39,581 nt of DNA from Shewanella pealeana ATCC 700345 (GTDB lineage Bacteria > Pseudomonadota > Gammaproteobacteria > Enterobacterales > Shewanellaceae). The number at the start of each line of letters is the position of its first letter. Positions within the stretch are counted from its first letter, which is position 1. This document shows, one piece after another, positions 1-8,310 of this stretch. Both the position numbers and the translations under genes were made by a program. The stretch is taken from the NCBI RefSeq assembly GCF_000018285.1, contig NC_009901.1, positions 5,135,001 through 5,174,581 on the forward strand. Reading direction: 5' to 3'. The notes below the pieces were generated by a model that saw nothing but the letters and a program-made list of their open reading frames with translations, made no database searches and was not told the origin of the DNA.

Positions 1-235
1 CCACCTTACAAGTAAGGCTAAATCAGCGGCTCAACGAATTCTGTATTACATATTGCTATGAACACTCATTCATTAAGTCAATTTTTGATTGCCTCGTGAG
101 AGACAATTTCGAATAACTTAATCTCTGTGAGTGTCCACACAGATTTGCTTGTCATATTGTTAAAGAGCGGTGCTAATCCTATTGAGAACGAGTCTCTCAG
201 TTAGCAGCCTAGGACGCTAGGTCGTTGGCTTGAGG
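1..235 (-). other. 5' leader of an rRNA operon (16S lies beyond the left edge)
   Basis: Read on the minus strand, this stretch follows two rRNA-type promoters and carries a boxA-like antitermination element, followed by sequence close to the gammaproteobacterial 16S leader (AATCTGTGTGGACACTC directly after boxA). The mature 16S start (AGAGTTTGATC) is not inside the window, so the rRNA gene itself is inferred from its leader and promoters. Transcription runs leftward, away from oriC. Confidence 0.8.
158..168 (-). promoter_or_regulatory. boxA antitermination site of the rRNA leader
   Basis: The minus strand reads GCTCTTTAACA, matching the boxA core known from E. coli rRNA leaders, where NusB/NusE load for antitermination. 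It is followed by the typical AATCTGTGTGGACACTC tract. Confidence 0.85.
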
Positions 236-241
236 AGGCGT

Positions 242-269
242 ATTCTACACTCTCCAGTGTCGGCGTCAA
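242..269 (-). promoter_or_regulatory. rRNA operon proximal promoter (P2-like)
   Basis: On the minus strand, TTGACG (264-269) and TAGAAT (242-247) are separated by 16 bp. An A/T-rich UP-like tract lies just upstream and a GC-rich start region (ACGCCTCC) follows. This is the layout of a strong growth-rate-controlled rRNA promoter. Confidence 0.85.
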
Positions 270-456
270 GCGCTTATTTTAAGAAGTTTTTCAAGCGATG
301 ATTCTTTATACAAGACACATCAAATGAAGCTCTTAAAGCGATTATCACCTGAGGCTAATTTCCGTAGAAGTTAATCTCTCTAACACTGCTGCAAGTCCCG
401 TGCTATCTAGCTTAACGCTGGGTAGTTGGCCTGCTGTGCCGTGTCAGTGGGGTCGC

Positions 457-484
457 ATTATAGGGATGTGAGATTAAAGCGCAA
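457..484 (-). promoter_or_regulatory. rRNA operon distal promoter (P1-like)
   Basis: On the minus strand, TTGCGC (479-484) and TATAAT (457-462) are 16 bp apart, followed by the GC-rich discriminator GCGACCCC. With the promoter about 215 bp downstream it makes the tandem pair usual for rRNA operons. Confidence 0.75.
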
Positions 485-546
485 GGGGCTTTCTCAATAA
501 AAACGTAAAAACCAAACCAAGCGTGCACTTATCAAACGATACGTCT

Positions 547-573
547 AAAAAAGGGGCTAAAAGCCCCATTTTT
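547..573 (-). terminator. Rho-independent terminator of ccoG
   Basis: GGGGCT/AGCCCC stem (553-558 with 562-567) with a 3-base loop. On the minus strand it is followed by six T, and on the plus strand by a shorter T tract, so it could act in both directions. It starts about 20 bp after the ccoG stop. Confidence 0.85.
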
Positions 574-593
574 ATATGTTTTGTGTCTTTAGG

Positions 594-2015
594 TTAGTTA
601 CCGAAGAAGCGTGATTCTTGCTTTGCTTCTATCTCACCGTCATCCGTAACCACTTTAAAGTTGATATGAGTCATTGCCCTTGATAGGTCAACAGGATCGA
701 CTGCTACACTGATTGGCAGAGTTAACACCTCTCCACCTTTTATATTCACTTCTTGTGGCCCAATCCAATCATAGTTAGCTAACCCCTCCACGCTCATCTT
801 ATATAGGTGACTGCTTTCTGTCTTATTGAGGATCTTCAGAGTAAAGGTATTCTCAATCAAACCGTCATCTGTTTCTCTGAACAGTTGGTTTCTATCTCGA
901 ATAACATCTATACGAATTGGCGCTATCGTCGCCGTTGCATAGATAAATATAAGAATCATCAGCGAGAGCACTACACCATAACCGACAAGCTTAGGTCTAA
1001 GTACCTTCTCTTTAATCCCTTCTAATTTGTTCTCTGTGGTGTAACTAATAAGGCCTTTTTCATACCCCATGCGCTCCATTGTAGTATCGCAGGCATCAAT
1101 ACAGGCACCGCAGTTAATACATTCGTATTGCAAACCATTACGAATATCGATTCCTGTCGGGCATACCTGAACACATAAGTCACAATCTATACAATCACCC
1201 AACCCCATCGCTTTAGGGTCAGCTTTTCTTGATCTTGGCCCGCGCGCTTCACCACGTTGAGCATCATAACCAACTATATATGTGTTCTTATCAAACATCG
1301 CTGACTGGAAACGAGCATAAGGACACATATGCAGACACATGATCTCACGCATCCAACCGGCATTACCATATGTCGCAAAGGTGAAGAAGGTAACCCAGAA
1401 ATAAACTCCGCCACTAGCATTTAGAGTAAATACCTCTTTATAGACTTCACTGGTTGGCACAAAGTAAGACACAAATGTCATTGCGGTAAGCAAAGAGATT
1501 AGCAACCAAGATGCGTGTTTAGCCGTCTTTCGCCATAGTTTGTTAAAACTCCATGGCATCTGGTCGAGCTTGATACGCTTATTGCGCGAGCCTTCTAACT
1601 TCTCTTCAAACCAGATAAAGATAAAGGTCCAAACCGTCTGCGGACAGGTATAGCCACACCATACCCTGCCTAAGTATGTGGTGATAAAAAACAACCCAAA
1701 TGCCGCAATCATCAATAGCGCGGCTAACAAGGTAAAATCTTGTGGCCATATAGTTAAGCCAAAGACATGGAATTTTTGCTCTGCAAGATTAAACCAAACG
1801 GCTTGACGGTCACCCCAAGGGATCCACGGTAAGAGTAAAAAGAACAGCATAGCTATCCAGCCCAAACGACGACGTAGAGTTGTCCATAACCCTTCTACGG
1901 CTCTAACATAGATACGGTTACGCGGATTAAAGCGGTCGGCTTTAGTCGCATCGGGTTGGTGGATTTTGATTCTTTCAGCTTTTGAGAAGTCTTTTTTATT
2001 TTGTTCTGCGTTCAT
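594..2015 (-). CDS. ccoG: Cytochrome c oxidase accessory protein CcoG (FixG/RdxA family)
   Basis: 473-residue membrane iron-sulfur protein needed to mature cbb3-type cytochrome oxidase; in studied homologues it is linked to copper handling for the CcoN subunit. Visible features: about five membrane segments (roughly 52-67, 92-115, 168-186, 200-216, 342-363), a CGYTCPQ motif (C120, C124), a CLHMCPYARFQ motif (C227, C231), and two ferredoxin-type 4Fe-4S sets (C275, C278, C281, C285 and C299, C302, C305, C309). A periplasmic Ig-like C-terminal domain of about 100 residues follows. Length is normal for the family. The cbb3 structural genes are not in the window, so it acts in trans. The gene is divergent from the small membrane gene at 2104 across 88 bp; no clear FNR site was seen there. 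Confidence 0.95.
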   Translation of the reverse strand: MNAEQNKKDFSKAERIKIHQPDATKADRFNPRNRIYVRAVEGLWTTLRRRLGWIAMLFFLLLPWIPWGDRQAVWFNLAEQKFHVFGLTIWPQDFTLLAALLMIAAFGLFFITTYLGRVWCGYTCPQTVWTFIFIWFEEKLEGSRNKRIKLDQMPWSFNKLWRKTAKHASWLLISLLTAMTFVSYFVPTSEVYKEVFTLNASGGVYFWVTFFTFATYGNAGWMREIMCLHMCPYARFQSAMFDKNTYIVGYDAQRGEARGPRSRKADPKAMGLGDCIDCDLCVQVCPTGIDIRNGLQYECINCGACIDACDTTMERMGYEKGLISYTTENKLEGIKEKVLRPKLVGYGVVLSLMILIFIYATATIAPIRIDVIRDRNQLFRETDDGLIENTFTLKILNKTESSHLYKMSVEGLANYDWIGPQEVNIKGGEVLTLPISVAVDPVDLSRAMTHINFKVVTDDGEIEAKQESRFFGN

Positions 2016-2103
2016 TTTGCAGCCTTACAGCTTTAATATTGCAAGAAAACTAGCTTATTATAACGCCTATACTACAAGTTATTCACCTAGATAGGACTAA
2101 AAG

Positions 2104-2457
2104 ATGAAAGGTTGGATCATATTGGCCATTATCGGTGGCATTCTCTACTATCTATATACGCAAACCGATACCTTAGATGAGCCGATATCTGAGGTTCAAG
2201 GCATTTATCAGCAGGCTGAAGATAAGCTAGATAGCATGACAGGTACCCAAATCCAGCGTATCGACGATAGAGTCGATTTGTTAAAAACGGATATTGCCGA
2301 CCGCCTTTCAACAACTGAGCAGCAAGCACTAAAGGTCATAACTGAGTCTCAAGCTAAGCTCAACGATTTTAAAGGTGAGTTTTGTGGCAGCGGTGCGAGC
2401 AGTCACTCTGCATTTAGCAAAGAAAACCAAACCTATATCTGCGATAAGCTTAACTAA
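2104..2457 (+). CDS. Small membrane-anchored coiled-coil protein, function unknown
   Basis: 117 residues. The N-terminus has one hydrophobic segment (about 4-18) without an obvious cleavage site, so it is probably an inner-membrane anchor with the rest in the periplasm. Residues about 25-90 are charged and helical, with heptad-like spacing (EDKLDSM, RIDDRVDLLKTDIADRL). Two cysteines (C94 and C113) bracket a serine-rich segment and could form a disulfide. I do not recognise a family. It starts at ATG shortly after a weak AGGA-type ribosome site and lies between ccoG (divergent) and menB (same strand, 152 bp gap with a large inverted repeat). Consistent length and sensible codon use suggest a real gene. 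Confidence 0.7.
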   Translation: MKGWIILAIIGGILYYLYTQTDTLDEPISEVQGIYQQAEDKLDSMTGTQIQRIDDRVDLLKTDIADRLSTTEQQALKVITESQAKLNDFKGEFCGSGASSHSAFSKENQTYICDKLN

Positions 2458-2510
2458 CGACACTGTTGCTTAAGCTTAAATAGATATAGTGGCTTAAATA
2501 GTTAATGAAA

Positions 2511-2552
2511 CAGATCTCAGTTACTACATAAACTAGATTGACCTGAGATCTG
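2511..2552. repeat. Perfect 10-bp inverted repeat upstream of menB
   Basis: CAGATCTCAG (2511-2520) and CTGAGATCTG (2543-2552) are exact inverted copies around a 22-base spacer. The right arm ends 57 bp before the menB ATG. There is no T run, so it is not a typical terminator; it could be an operator or a leader hairpin. Confidence 0.6.
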
Positions 2553-2609
2553 ATTAAGCCTAGCCTTTAGCGATTATTGTATTTCAGCGACATAAGAGGC
2601 TATAGGCTC

Positions 2610-3512
2610 ATGACACAACAAGTATCTGACATTTTTGATCCCGAATTGTGGGATGTTGTTCCAGGATTTGATTTCGAAGATGTTACCTACCACAGAGCCA
2701 AAGATCAGGGCACTGTACGTATTGCCATTAGTCGTCCAGACTGCTTAAATTCATTCCGCCCAAAGACTGTCGATGAGCTTTATATCGCCCTAGACCATGC
2801 TCGTCAGTGGTCAGATGTAGGCTGCGTACTGTTAACCGGTAACGGTCCTTCAGCCAAAGGCCAATGGTCTTTCAGTGCCGGTGGCGATCAGCGTATTCGT
2901 GGAAAAGATGGCTACAAGTATGAAGGTGCTGAAGAAGGTACGCCGGATGTCGCTCGTATGGGGCGTTTACACATATTAGAAGTACAACGCCTAATCCGCT
3001 TTATGCCAAAAGTGGTGATTGCTGTCGTTCCTGGTTGGGCTGTTGGCGGCGGCCATAGCTTACACGTGGTGTGTGACTTAACCCTAGCCTCAAAAGAACA
3101 CGCGGTATTTAAGCAAACCGACCCAGATGTTGGTAGTTTCGACTCTGGTTACGGTAGTGCTTACCTAGCCAAGATGATTGGTCAAAAACGCGCTCGTGAA
3201 ATCTTCTTCTTAGGTTTTAACTACACTGCTGAAGAAGCATTTGATATGGGTATGGTTAACCGTGCTATACCGCATCAAGAATTGGAAGTTGAAGCATTAA
3301 AGTGGGCCAAAGAGATCAACTCTAAGTCACCGACTGCAATGCGCATGCTTAAATACGGCTTCAACCTCCCAGATGACGGCTTAGTGGGTCAGCAGCTATT
3401 TGCCGGTGAAGCGACTCGCCTCGCTTATGGCACGGAAGAAGCGAGAGAAGGTCGTGACGCATTCCTTGAGAAGCGCGATCAAGACTTCTCCTCTTTCCCG
3501 TGGCACTACTAA
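2610..3512 (+). CDS. menB: 1,4-dihydroxy-2-naphthoyl-CoA synthase (MenB)
   Basis: Crotonase-fold enzyme that closes the ring of o-succinylbenzoyl-CoA to 1,4-dihydroxy-2-naphthoyl-CoA in menaquinone synthesis. 300 residues from the ATG at 2610; an in-frame TTG at 2577 is less likely. The oxyanion-hole motif SAGGDQ is at 89-94 and GWAVGGGHS at 142-150. The conserved tract KQTDPDVGSFDSG (168-180) carries Asp at 171 where E. coli MenB has Gly. This is the pattern of bicarbonate-independent (type II) MenB enzymes such as that of mycobacteria. The C-terminal FPWHY is consistent with the long MenB type. No other men genes are adjacent, so it is an isolated member of the pathway. Menaquinone matters for anaerobic respiration in this group. 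Confidence 0.93.
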   Translation: MTQQVSDIFDPELWDVVPGFDFEDVTYHRAKDQGTVRIAISRPDCLNSFRPKTVDELYIALDHARQWSDVGCVLLTGNGPSAKGQWSFSAGGDQRIRGKDGYKYEGAEEGTPDVARMGRLHILEVQRLIRFMPKVVIAVVPGWAVGGGHSLHVVCDLTLASKEHAVFKQTDPDVGSFDSGYGSAYLAKMIGQKRAREIFFLGFNYTAEEAFDMGMVNRAIPHQELEVEALKWAKEINSKSPTAMRMLKYGFNLPDDGLVGQQLFAGEATRLAYGTEEAREGRDAFLEKRDQDFSSFPWHY

Positions 3513-3552
3513 TAGCAACCAGTATCGCTCCTAGCACTTAACTTGCTTATCT

Positions 3553-3587
3553 AAACCCATCAGTGAATTTCCTTTATTGATGGGTTT
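3553..3587 (+). terminator. Probable terminator after menB
   Basis: Ten-base-pair stem AAACCCATCA/TGATGGGTTT (3553-3562 with 3578-3587), 15-base loop, short T tract. It begins 40 bp after the menB stop. Confidence 0.6.
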
Positions 3588-3713
3588 ATCCTGCTATATA
3601 TAATCAAATTATTCTTCTAATCGATTTACCCCATCAAATTAATCTAAGTAACCCTCTTTCAAATCTAAATGAGAAGCGTTATCATTTGGTCAACTTAAAC
3701 AGGGGGACCTACT

Positions 3714-3911
3714 ATGATTAAAACCATGACTTTTGCGATACTTCACTTTGGTGTAGCTTTTACCATCACTTACCTATTAACAGGAAGCGTAGTTATAGGT
3801 GGTGCAGTGGCGTTAATCGAACCCGCAGTCAATACAGTAGTGTTCTATTTCCACGAGAAAGTATGGAAAGGTATCGAGTCTAAAAATACCTTAGTAGCCG
3901 CTTCAGCTTAA
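3714..3911 (+). CDS. DUF2061 small membrane protein
   Basis: 65 residues with two hydrophobic segments (about 5-22 and 25-45) and the C-terminal signature FHEKVWKGI, which matches DUF2061 proteins (typically HERLW in the same place). The function of the family is not known. A strong ribosome site (AGGGGGA) precedes the ATG. The gene stands alone: it has its own upstream region of about 130 bp after the menB terminator and converges with the antiporter gene, the two stops being only 8 bp apart. Confidence 0.8.
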   Translation: MIKTMTFAILHFGVAFTITYLLTGSVVIGGAVALIEPAVNTVVFYFHEKVWKGIESKNTLVAASA

Positions 3912-3919
3912 GGAGTTCA

Positions 3920-5116
3920 TCACTCTTTATCGGAACGATTCAGGCCGAGCTTGTTCGCCAAGGGCGCTATCGCCCCTCCCTGAATAAATACTGAAAACAA
4001 TACGATAAAGAACACCATATGCACGATCTCAAGTGCCCCAGGCACTCCTGCTGCGGCAGGGATAAGAGCAAATACGATGGGCGTGGCCCCCTTTAAACCA
4101 ATTGCAGATATAAATAGTCGCTTTTTCCAACTGGCTTTAACAAATGGCAGGTAACAAAGCTGTACTGCCAATGGTCTAGCAACAAGAATTAACAGTAATG
4201 CTGGTAATAACGAACTCACAAATACCGCTGCTAATGATTGTGGGAAGATCTGTAAGCCCAGCACAATGAACATCAGTGCCTGAGCCAGCCAAGATAAGCT
4301 ATTAAAGAAATGTTGGTTAACTAACTGCCCGCGCTTAATACCATTACCTATCACTACACCTGCAATATAAGAGGCCAGCAAGATGTTACCCCCTAACATC
4401 TCGGCGCCATAGGTTGCCACCACGAAGCTTGCCAACACGAACACAGGAATAAGACCAAACTCAGATAGATGAATGCGATTAAGTAGCGATACCGCGACTT
4501 TAGCCACCAGCCAGCCGACGACCATTGCTACGCCAATTTGCGTGACAAGCTCCATAGCCACTTCAGATGTAACCACACTCTTGCTACTTGAAAGCGCCAT
4601 ATCAGTTAAAAAGATCACCAACAGCATAGCCACGGGGTCGTTGGTAGCCGACTCAAACTCCAATACGGTATCAGTTTGCTCTTTTAGCTTAAGCTTTTTA
4701 GATTCGAGAATGGAGAATACGGCTGCCGCATCGGTGGACGACACTATGGCGGCAAAAAGTAAACAGGTAATTAAATCGAAATCTAGCAGCCCATACAAGA
4801 TGACGGCAAAAATCAGCGTGGTAAACAATACTCCAAAGGAGGCCAGCACGCCCCCCTCTTTATAAGCTACTTTAATTTTGTCGGTGGAAGTATTTATGCC
4901 GCCGACAAACACAATTATGTTTAATGCCAGACCGCCTATCCAAGCCGTTTTCTCTAAATCATCATAAACAAAGTTAAATTCGCCATTACCTAGCATAAGT
5001 CCTACGCCCATGAAGATCAGTAGTGACGGTATACCTAAGGTTCTAGAGGGGTGGTGCAGTAAAATTCCGACTAAGATCAAAATAGACATACCAATCATGA
5101 TCATTTCAGTCGTCAT
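3920..5116 (-). CDS. CPA1-family cation/proton antiporter (NhaP-like core)
   Basis: Integral membrane antiporter of the monovalent cation:proton antiporter-1 family, exchanging Na+ or K+ for H+. 398 residues from the ATG at 5116, which has an AAGGTG ribosome site 6 bp upstream; an in-frame GTG three codons earlier lies inside that site. About 12 hydrophobic segments are visible. Family motifs: SSTDAAAVF (126-134) and ESATNDPVA (155-163), whose N159-D160 pair is the expected ion-binding site. The protein resembles the membrane core of NhaP2/CvrA (about 570 residues) but ends after the core and lacks the cytosolic TrkA-C-like tail. The substrate cation cannot be told from sequence. It converges with the DUF2061 gene. 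Confidence 0.85.
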   Translation of the reverse strand: MTTEMIMIGMSILILVGILLHHPSRTLGIPSLLIFMGVGLMLGNGEFNFVYDDLEKTAWIGGLALNIIVFVGGINTSTDKIKVAYKEGGVLASFGVLFTTLIFAVILYGLLDFDLITCLLFAAIVSSTDAAAVFSILESKKLKLKEQTDTVLEFESATNDPVAMLLVIFLTDMALSSSKSVVTSEVAMELVTQIGVAMVVGWLVAKVAVSLLNRIHLSEFGLIPVFVLASFVVATYGAEMLGGNILLASYIAGVVIGNGIKRGQLVNQHFFNSLSWLAQALMFIVLGLQIFPQSLAAVFVSSLLPALLLILVARPLAVQLCYLPFVKASWKKRLFISAIGLKGATPIVFALIPAAAGVPGALEIVHMVFFIVLFSVFIQGGAIAPLANKLGLNRSDKE

Positions 5117-5541
5117 ATAGGGCACCTTTTGCGTGAATAGTGTAAATAAGATTGGTTAGCAAGCATTCATATTGGATATTTTACGATGAAGAGAGACTAA
5201 TACTCGCCCCACAAGCTCTGCTAATTTAAACCGGCAAGGTCTTGTCATAAAAGTTTAATAATAAATTTATCACTCACATGAACAAGCGAAACATAGCACA
5301 AAAGCCAACTTTATTTGTTAAAACAAACTTAACATTAAGTTAAGAGCCGGCAATTAACTGCAAAGGAAAATGAGCTATCACCAGTACAAGCGCCCAAAAT
5401 CACTGAACTGTGACTCAAATTAAACATTTAAGAAAAGTAGCCTTAATTTTTGTTTATTTAACAAATATCCCGCAACTTCTCCTCATCATAGCGAGCTTTT
5501 ATTTCTCCGTTATGACATCCCTTAGGCTCGCCCCAATAAAA
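5117..5541. other. Intergenic stretch between the antiporter and pst promoters
   Basis: About 425 bp, A/T-rich, without a convincing reading frame. It contains the start regions of both divergent transcripts. A short inverted repeat CTTAAC/GTTAAG near 5329-5345 is the only local structure seen. Confidence 0.5.
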
Positions 5542-5575
5542 CTGTCACCGAACTGTCATATTTCTCTGTCTTAAT
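5542..5575 (+). promoter_or_regulatory. Pho box and promoter of pstSCAB
   Basis: CTGTCAC (5542-5548) and CTGTCAT (5553-5559) are direct repeats with 11-bp periodicity, matching the PhoB box consensus. A -10-like CTTAAT sits at 5570-5575, ten bases after the second repeat, which is the architecture of PhoB-activated promoters where the box replaces the -35. It lies about 80 bp before the pstS start. Confidence 0.88.
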
Positions 5576-5656
5576 GCGCTTGCCTTCAGTGAGGCATTAA
5601 CTTGGTTTTGTAAATAACTCGTATCTAAGCGACCAAACAATAGAGTGGAAATCGTA

Positions 5657-6466
5657 ATGAAAAAAGTATTTGGCTTGTTAACCGCAGTAGGTCTAATGAC
5701 AGCACCACTTGCTCAGGCAAGCACAGTAACAGTATCAGGTTCGACATCAGTTGCTCACGTAATGGAAGTCTTGGCAGAAAATTATCAAAACGCCACCAAT
5801 ACCAGTGTTGAAGTGCAAAGCACGGGGTCATCGGCTGGGATCAGAGCCGCTAAAGACGGCACCAGCATGATTGGCATGTCTTCACGCAACGTGAAAGACA
5901 ATGAACTAAACAGCGACACCAAGGAAGTTGTGATTGCCCGCGACGGTATTGCAGCCGCAGTAAATAATGCCAACCCGGTAAAAAATCTAACTCAAGAGCA
6001 AATATCAAAAATCTATCGTGGTGAAATTAAAAATTGGAGCCAAGTGGGTGGTGAAGCTCGCCCAATTGTTGTGGTAACTCGAGAAAACGGCTCAGGAACT
6101 CGCGGCGCGTTTGAAGAGATCATGAAACTACAACGCACCATTAACGGCCACACAGTCACAGCAATTTCGCCGACGGCTCAAGTGGGTAACGGTAATGGCA
6201 TGATTAAGACGATTGTCGCCAACAATCCATACGCCATCGGATACATCTCATTAGGCAGCGTTGATAGTAGCCTGCGCGCTATCGATGTTAATGGTGTGGC
6301 GGCAAGCGATGACAACATTGCCGCGGGTGACTACCAAATAGCTCGTCCTTTTATCGTACTAATTGATAAAAACGCACCCGCTAACGCCAACAACTTCATT
6401 GAATACATTCTCTCTGAAGATGGACAAAACATTATTGCTGAAGAAGGCTACATCCGCGTTCAGTAA
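5657..6466 (+). CDS. pstS: Periplasmic phosphate-binding protein PstS
   Basis: Binds inorganic phosphate in the periplasm and delivers it to the PstCA permease. 269 residues from the ATG at 5657 (an upstream GTG at 5645 is in frame but overlaps the ribosome-site region). The signal peptide is residues 1-21 (MKKVFG... ending AQA before STVTVSG). Phosphate-contacting loops are recognisable: SGSTSV (27-32), TGSSAGI (56-62) and the Arg/Ser-rich RENGSGTRG (142-150). It belongs to the shorter PstS type of about 270 residues common in Vibrio and Shewanella. First gene of pstSCAB, directly behind a Pho box. A strong hairpin separates it from pstC, as often seen when the binding protein is made in excess. 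Confidence 0.95.
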   Translation: MKKVFGLLTAVGLMTAPLAQASTVTVSGSTSVAHVMEVLAENYQNATNTSVEVQSTGSSAGIRAAKDGTSMIGMSSRNVKDNELNSDTKEVVIARDGIAAAVNNANPVKNLTQEQISKIYRGEIKNWSQVGGEARPIVVVTRENGSGTRGAFEEIMKLQRTINGHTVTAISPTAQVGNGNGMIKTIVANNPYAIGYISLGSVDSSLRAIDVNGVAASDDNIAAGDYQIARPFIVLIDKNAPANANNFIEYILSEDGQNIIAEEGYIRVQ

Positions 6467-6477
6467 CTCCATTAAAA

Positions 6478-6505
6478 ATACAGAGGAACACCAGTTCCTC
6501 TGTAT
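6478..6505 (+). terminator. Strong hairpin between pstS and pstC (mRNA stabiliser or partial terminator)
   Basis: Twelve perfect base pairs (6478-6489 with 6494-6505) around a 4-base ACCA loop, with no T run afterwards. It begins 12 bp after the pstS stop. Lack of the T run argues against a full terminator; protection of the pstS message 3' end, or attenuation, is more likely. Confidence 0.65.
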
Positions 6506-6543
6506 CGAACGATTCAGTTTTACATAGATGTATAGGTTAAATC

Positions 6544-7449
6544 ATGACTACAGCCAGTAAAGCCCAACCCCAAGGATTGCAGCTTGCCCCCGCTAAGTCC
6601 TATGACTGGAAAGAGATGAGCTTTCATCTACTTTTCTTAAGCTGCGCCATGGTAGGCGTACTTTCAGTTGCTACCATAGGATGGTTTGTTTTTAGTGAAG
6701 GCCTGCCCGCTTTTAAAGAAGCTGGCGTGTCTCAAATGTTACTTGGTAAAGACTGGCTTCCACCTGCGCTATTCGGCCTGTTACCTATGATGGTGGCATC
6801 ATTAATATCAACCGCAGGCGCAGTAATCATTGGTGTACCTATCGCGATACTTACGGCGGTATTTTTGGCCGAGTTAGCCCCTAATTGGCTCGCCAATATT
6901 ATCCGCCCAGCCGTTGAGCTGTTGGCAGGCATCCCATCTGTGGTCTACGGCTTCTTCGGCTTGGTCATTATCGTGCCAGCCATCGAGAGCATCTTTAATA
7001 TTCCTGCAGGCAACACCATACTCGCTGGTGTCATTGTATTGGCCATCATGATCTTGCCGACAGTGATTACCATTTCAGAGACCTCGCTACGCGCCCTACC
7101 TCCAACCTATAAAGAGGGAGCCCTCGCGCTCGGCGCATCGCATATTTTCAGCATATTCAAAGTCCTTATTCCAGCGGCTCGCAGTGGAATTTACACCGGC
7201 ATAGCCTTAGGTGTCGCACGCGCAATTGGCGAAACCATGGCAATCATTATGGTGATGGGTAACGCTCCTGCCATGCCGGGCTCGATTTTAGAGCCAGCAA
7301 GAACTTTGACTGCCAATATCGCCATGGAGATGTCATACGCCACGGGGATCCATGCCAACGCCCTGTACTCGACAGGCATAGTGTTACTGGCCTTTATCGT
7401 ATTACTAAACGGTTCACTGCTTTATCTCAACCGAAAACGAGCTCACTAA
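6544..7449 (+). CDS. pstC: Phosphate ABC transporter permease PstC
   Basis: Inner-membrane permease subunit that pairs with PstA to form the phosphate channel. 301 residues with about six membrane segments after a polar N-terminus of about 25 residues. The cytoplasmic EAA-type loop EGALALGAS, which docks on the ATPase, is visible around residues 191-199, followed by the conserved ARAIGETMAI. Its stop codon overlaps the pstA start (TAATG), indicating translational coupling. Confidence 0.94.
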   Translation: MTTASKAQPQGLQLAPAKSYDWKEMSFHLLFLSCAMVGVLSVATIGWFVFSEGLPAFKEAGVSQMLLGKDWLPPALFGLLPMMVASLISTAGAVIIGVPIAILTAVFLAELAPNWLANIIRPAVELLAGIPSVVYGFFGLVIIVPAIESIFNIPAGNTILAGVIVLAIMILPTVITISETSLRALPPTYKEGALALGASHIFSIFKVLIPAARSGIYTGIALGVARAIGETMAIIMVMGNAPAMPGSILEPARTLTANIAMEMSYATGIHANALYSTGIVLLAFIVLLNGSLLYLNRKRAH

Positions 7450-8300
7450 TGATACAAATTTCACGAGATAATCAAGATAGATTAATGCTGGGCGCCATTT
7501 GGGCAGCCGCAGCAACCACGCTGCTATTTTTACTCTGGGTGGTTTGGCACATCCTAAGTAACGGCCTTGACCACGTCAGTTGGGAGTTTATTACAGGCGC
7601 CTATACCCGTATCGGCGAAGCCTCTGGTATTTGGGCCATGATTGTCTCGACCGTGTACATGGTCGGCCTATCACTCGCCTTTGCCGCACCTATTGGCATC
7701 ATGACGGCTATTTACTTAACCGAGTATGCTGCGCCGGGTAGCAAAGTGGTACAAGTGATCCGTTTTTGCACCGAATCGTTAGCCGGTATTCCGTCGATTG
7801 TTTACGGCCTATTTGGCATGACCTTCTTCGTCACGACCTTAGGGCTAGGGTTTTCTATCCTTTCAGGTGCGCTAACACTAGCTATGCTGATTTTGCCTGT
7901 GATTATCCGCACCACAGAGGAGGCGCTATTATCCGTACCTATGAGCTATCGCGAAGGTGGCTATGCACTAGGTAGCTCTAAAATCTACACCATCTGCCGC
8001 CTAGTTCTACCGAGCGCTCTGCCGGGTATCGTCACTTCGATTATTTTAAGTACCGGCCGCGTGATAGGTGAATCTGCTCCGGTATTTTTAACTGCGGGTA
8101 TGGTGACCCAAATTCCAGAGTCGGTCTTAGAGTCTGGCCGCACCCTAACTGTTCACCTTTATAAACTGACCCAAGAACTCTTTACCCAGCACGAGTGGGA
8201 TCAGGCCTACGCTACCGCCACGGTATTGATTGTATTGGTACTTATTTTAAATCTGGCAACCAAAGTGATTGCCTCGCGTTTGAATAAATCATCGAAATAA
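7449..8300 (+). CDS. pstA: Phosphate ABC transporter permease PstA
   Basis: Second permease subunit of the PstSCAB importer. 283 residues with about six membrane segments. The EAA-type loop [10 protein letters not shown] and the following [10 protein letters not shown] match the PstA pattern and mirror those of PstC. The ATG shares its A with the last base of the pstC stop, and pstB follows after 10 bp. Length is normal. Confidence 0.94.
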   Translation: MIQISRDNQDRLMLGAIWAAAATTLLFLLWVVWHILSNGLDHVSWEFITGAYTRIGEASGIWAMIVSTVYMVGLSLAFAAPIGIMTAIYLTEYAAPGSKVVQVIRFCTESLAGIPSIVYGLFGMTFFVTTLGLGFSILSGALTLAMLILPVIIRTTEEALLSVPMSYREGGYALGSSKIYTICRLVLPSALPGIVTSIILSTGRVIGESAPVFLTAGMVTQIPESVLESGRTLTVHLYKLTQELFTQHEWDQAYATATVLIVLVLILNLATKVIASRLNKSSK

Positions 8301-8310
8301 GGTTATCTCC

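Noticed and set aside
4473..4865. Plus-strand open frame inside the antiporter gene
   Set aside because: It is the low-complexity complement of a transmembrane coding region and has no ribosome site; the antiporter frame carries all conserved motifs.
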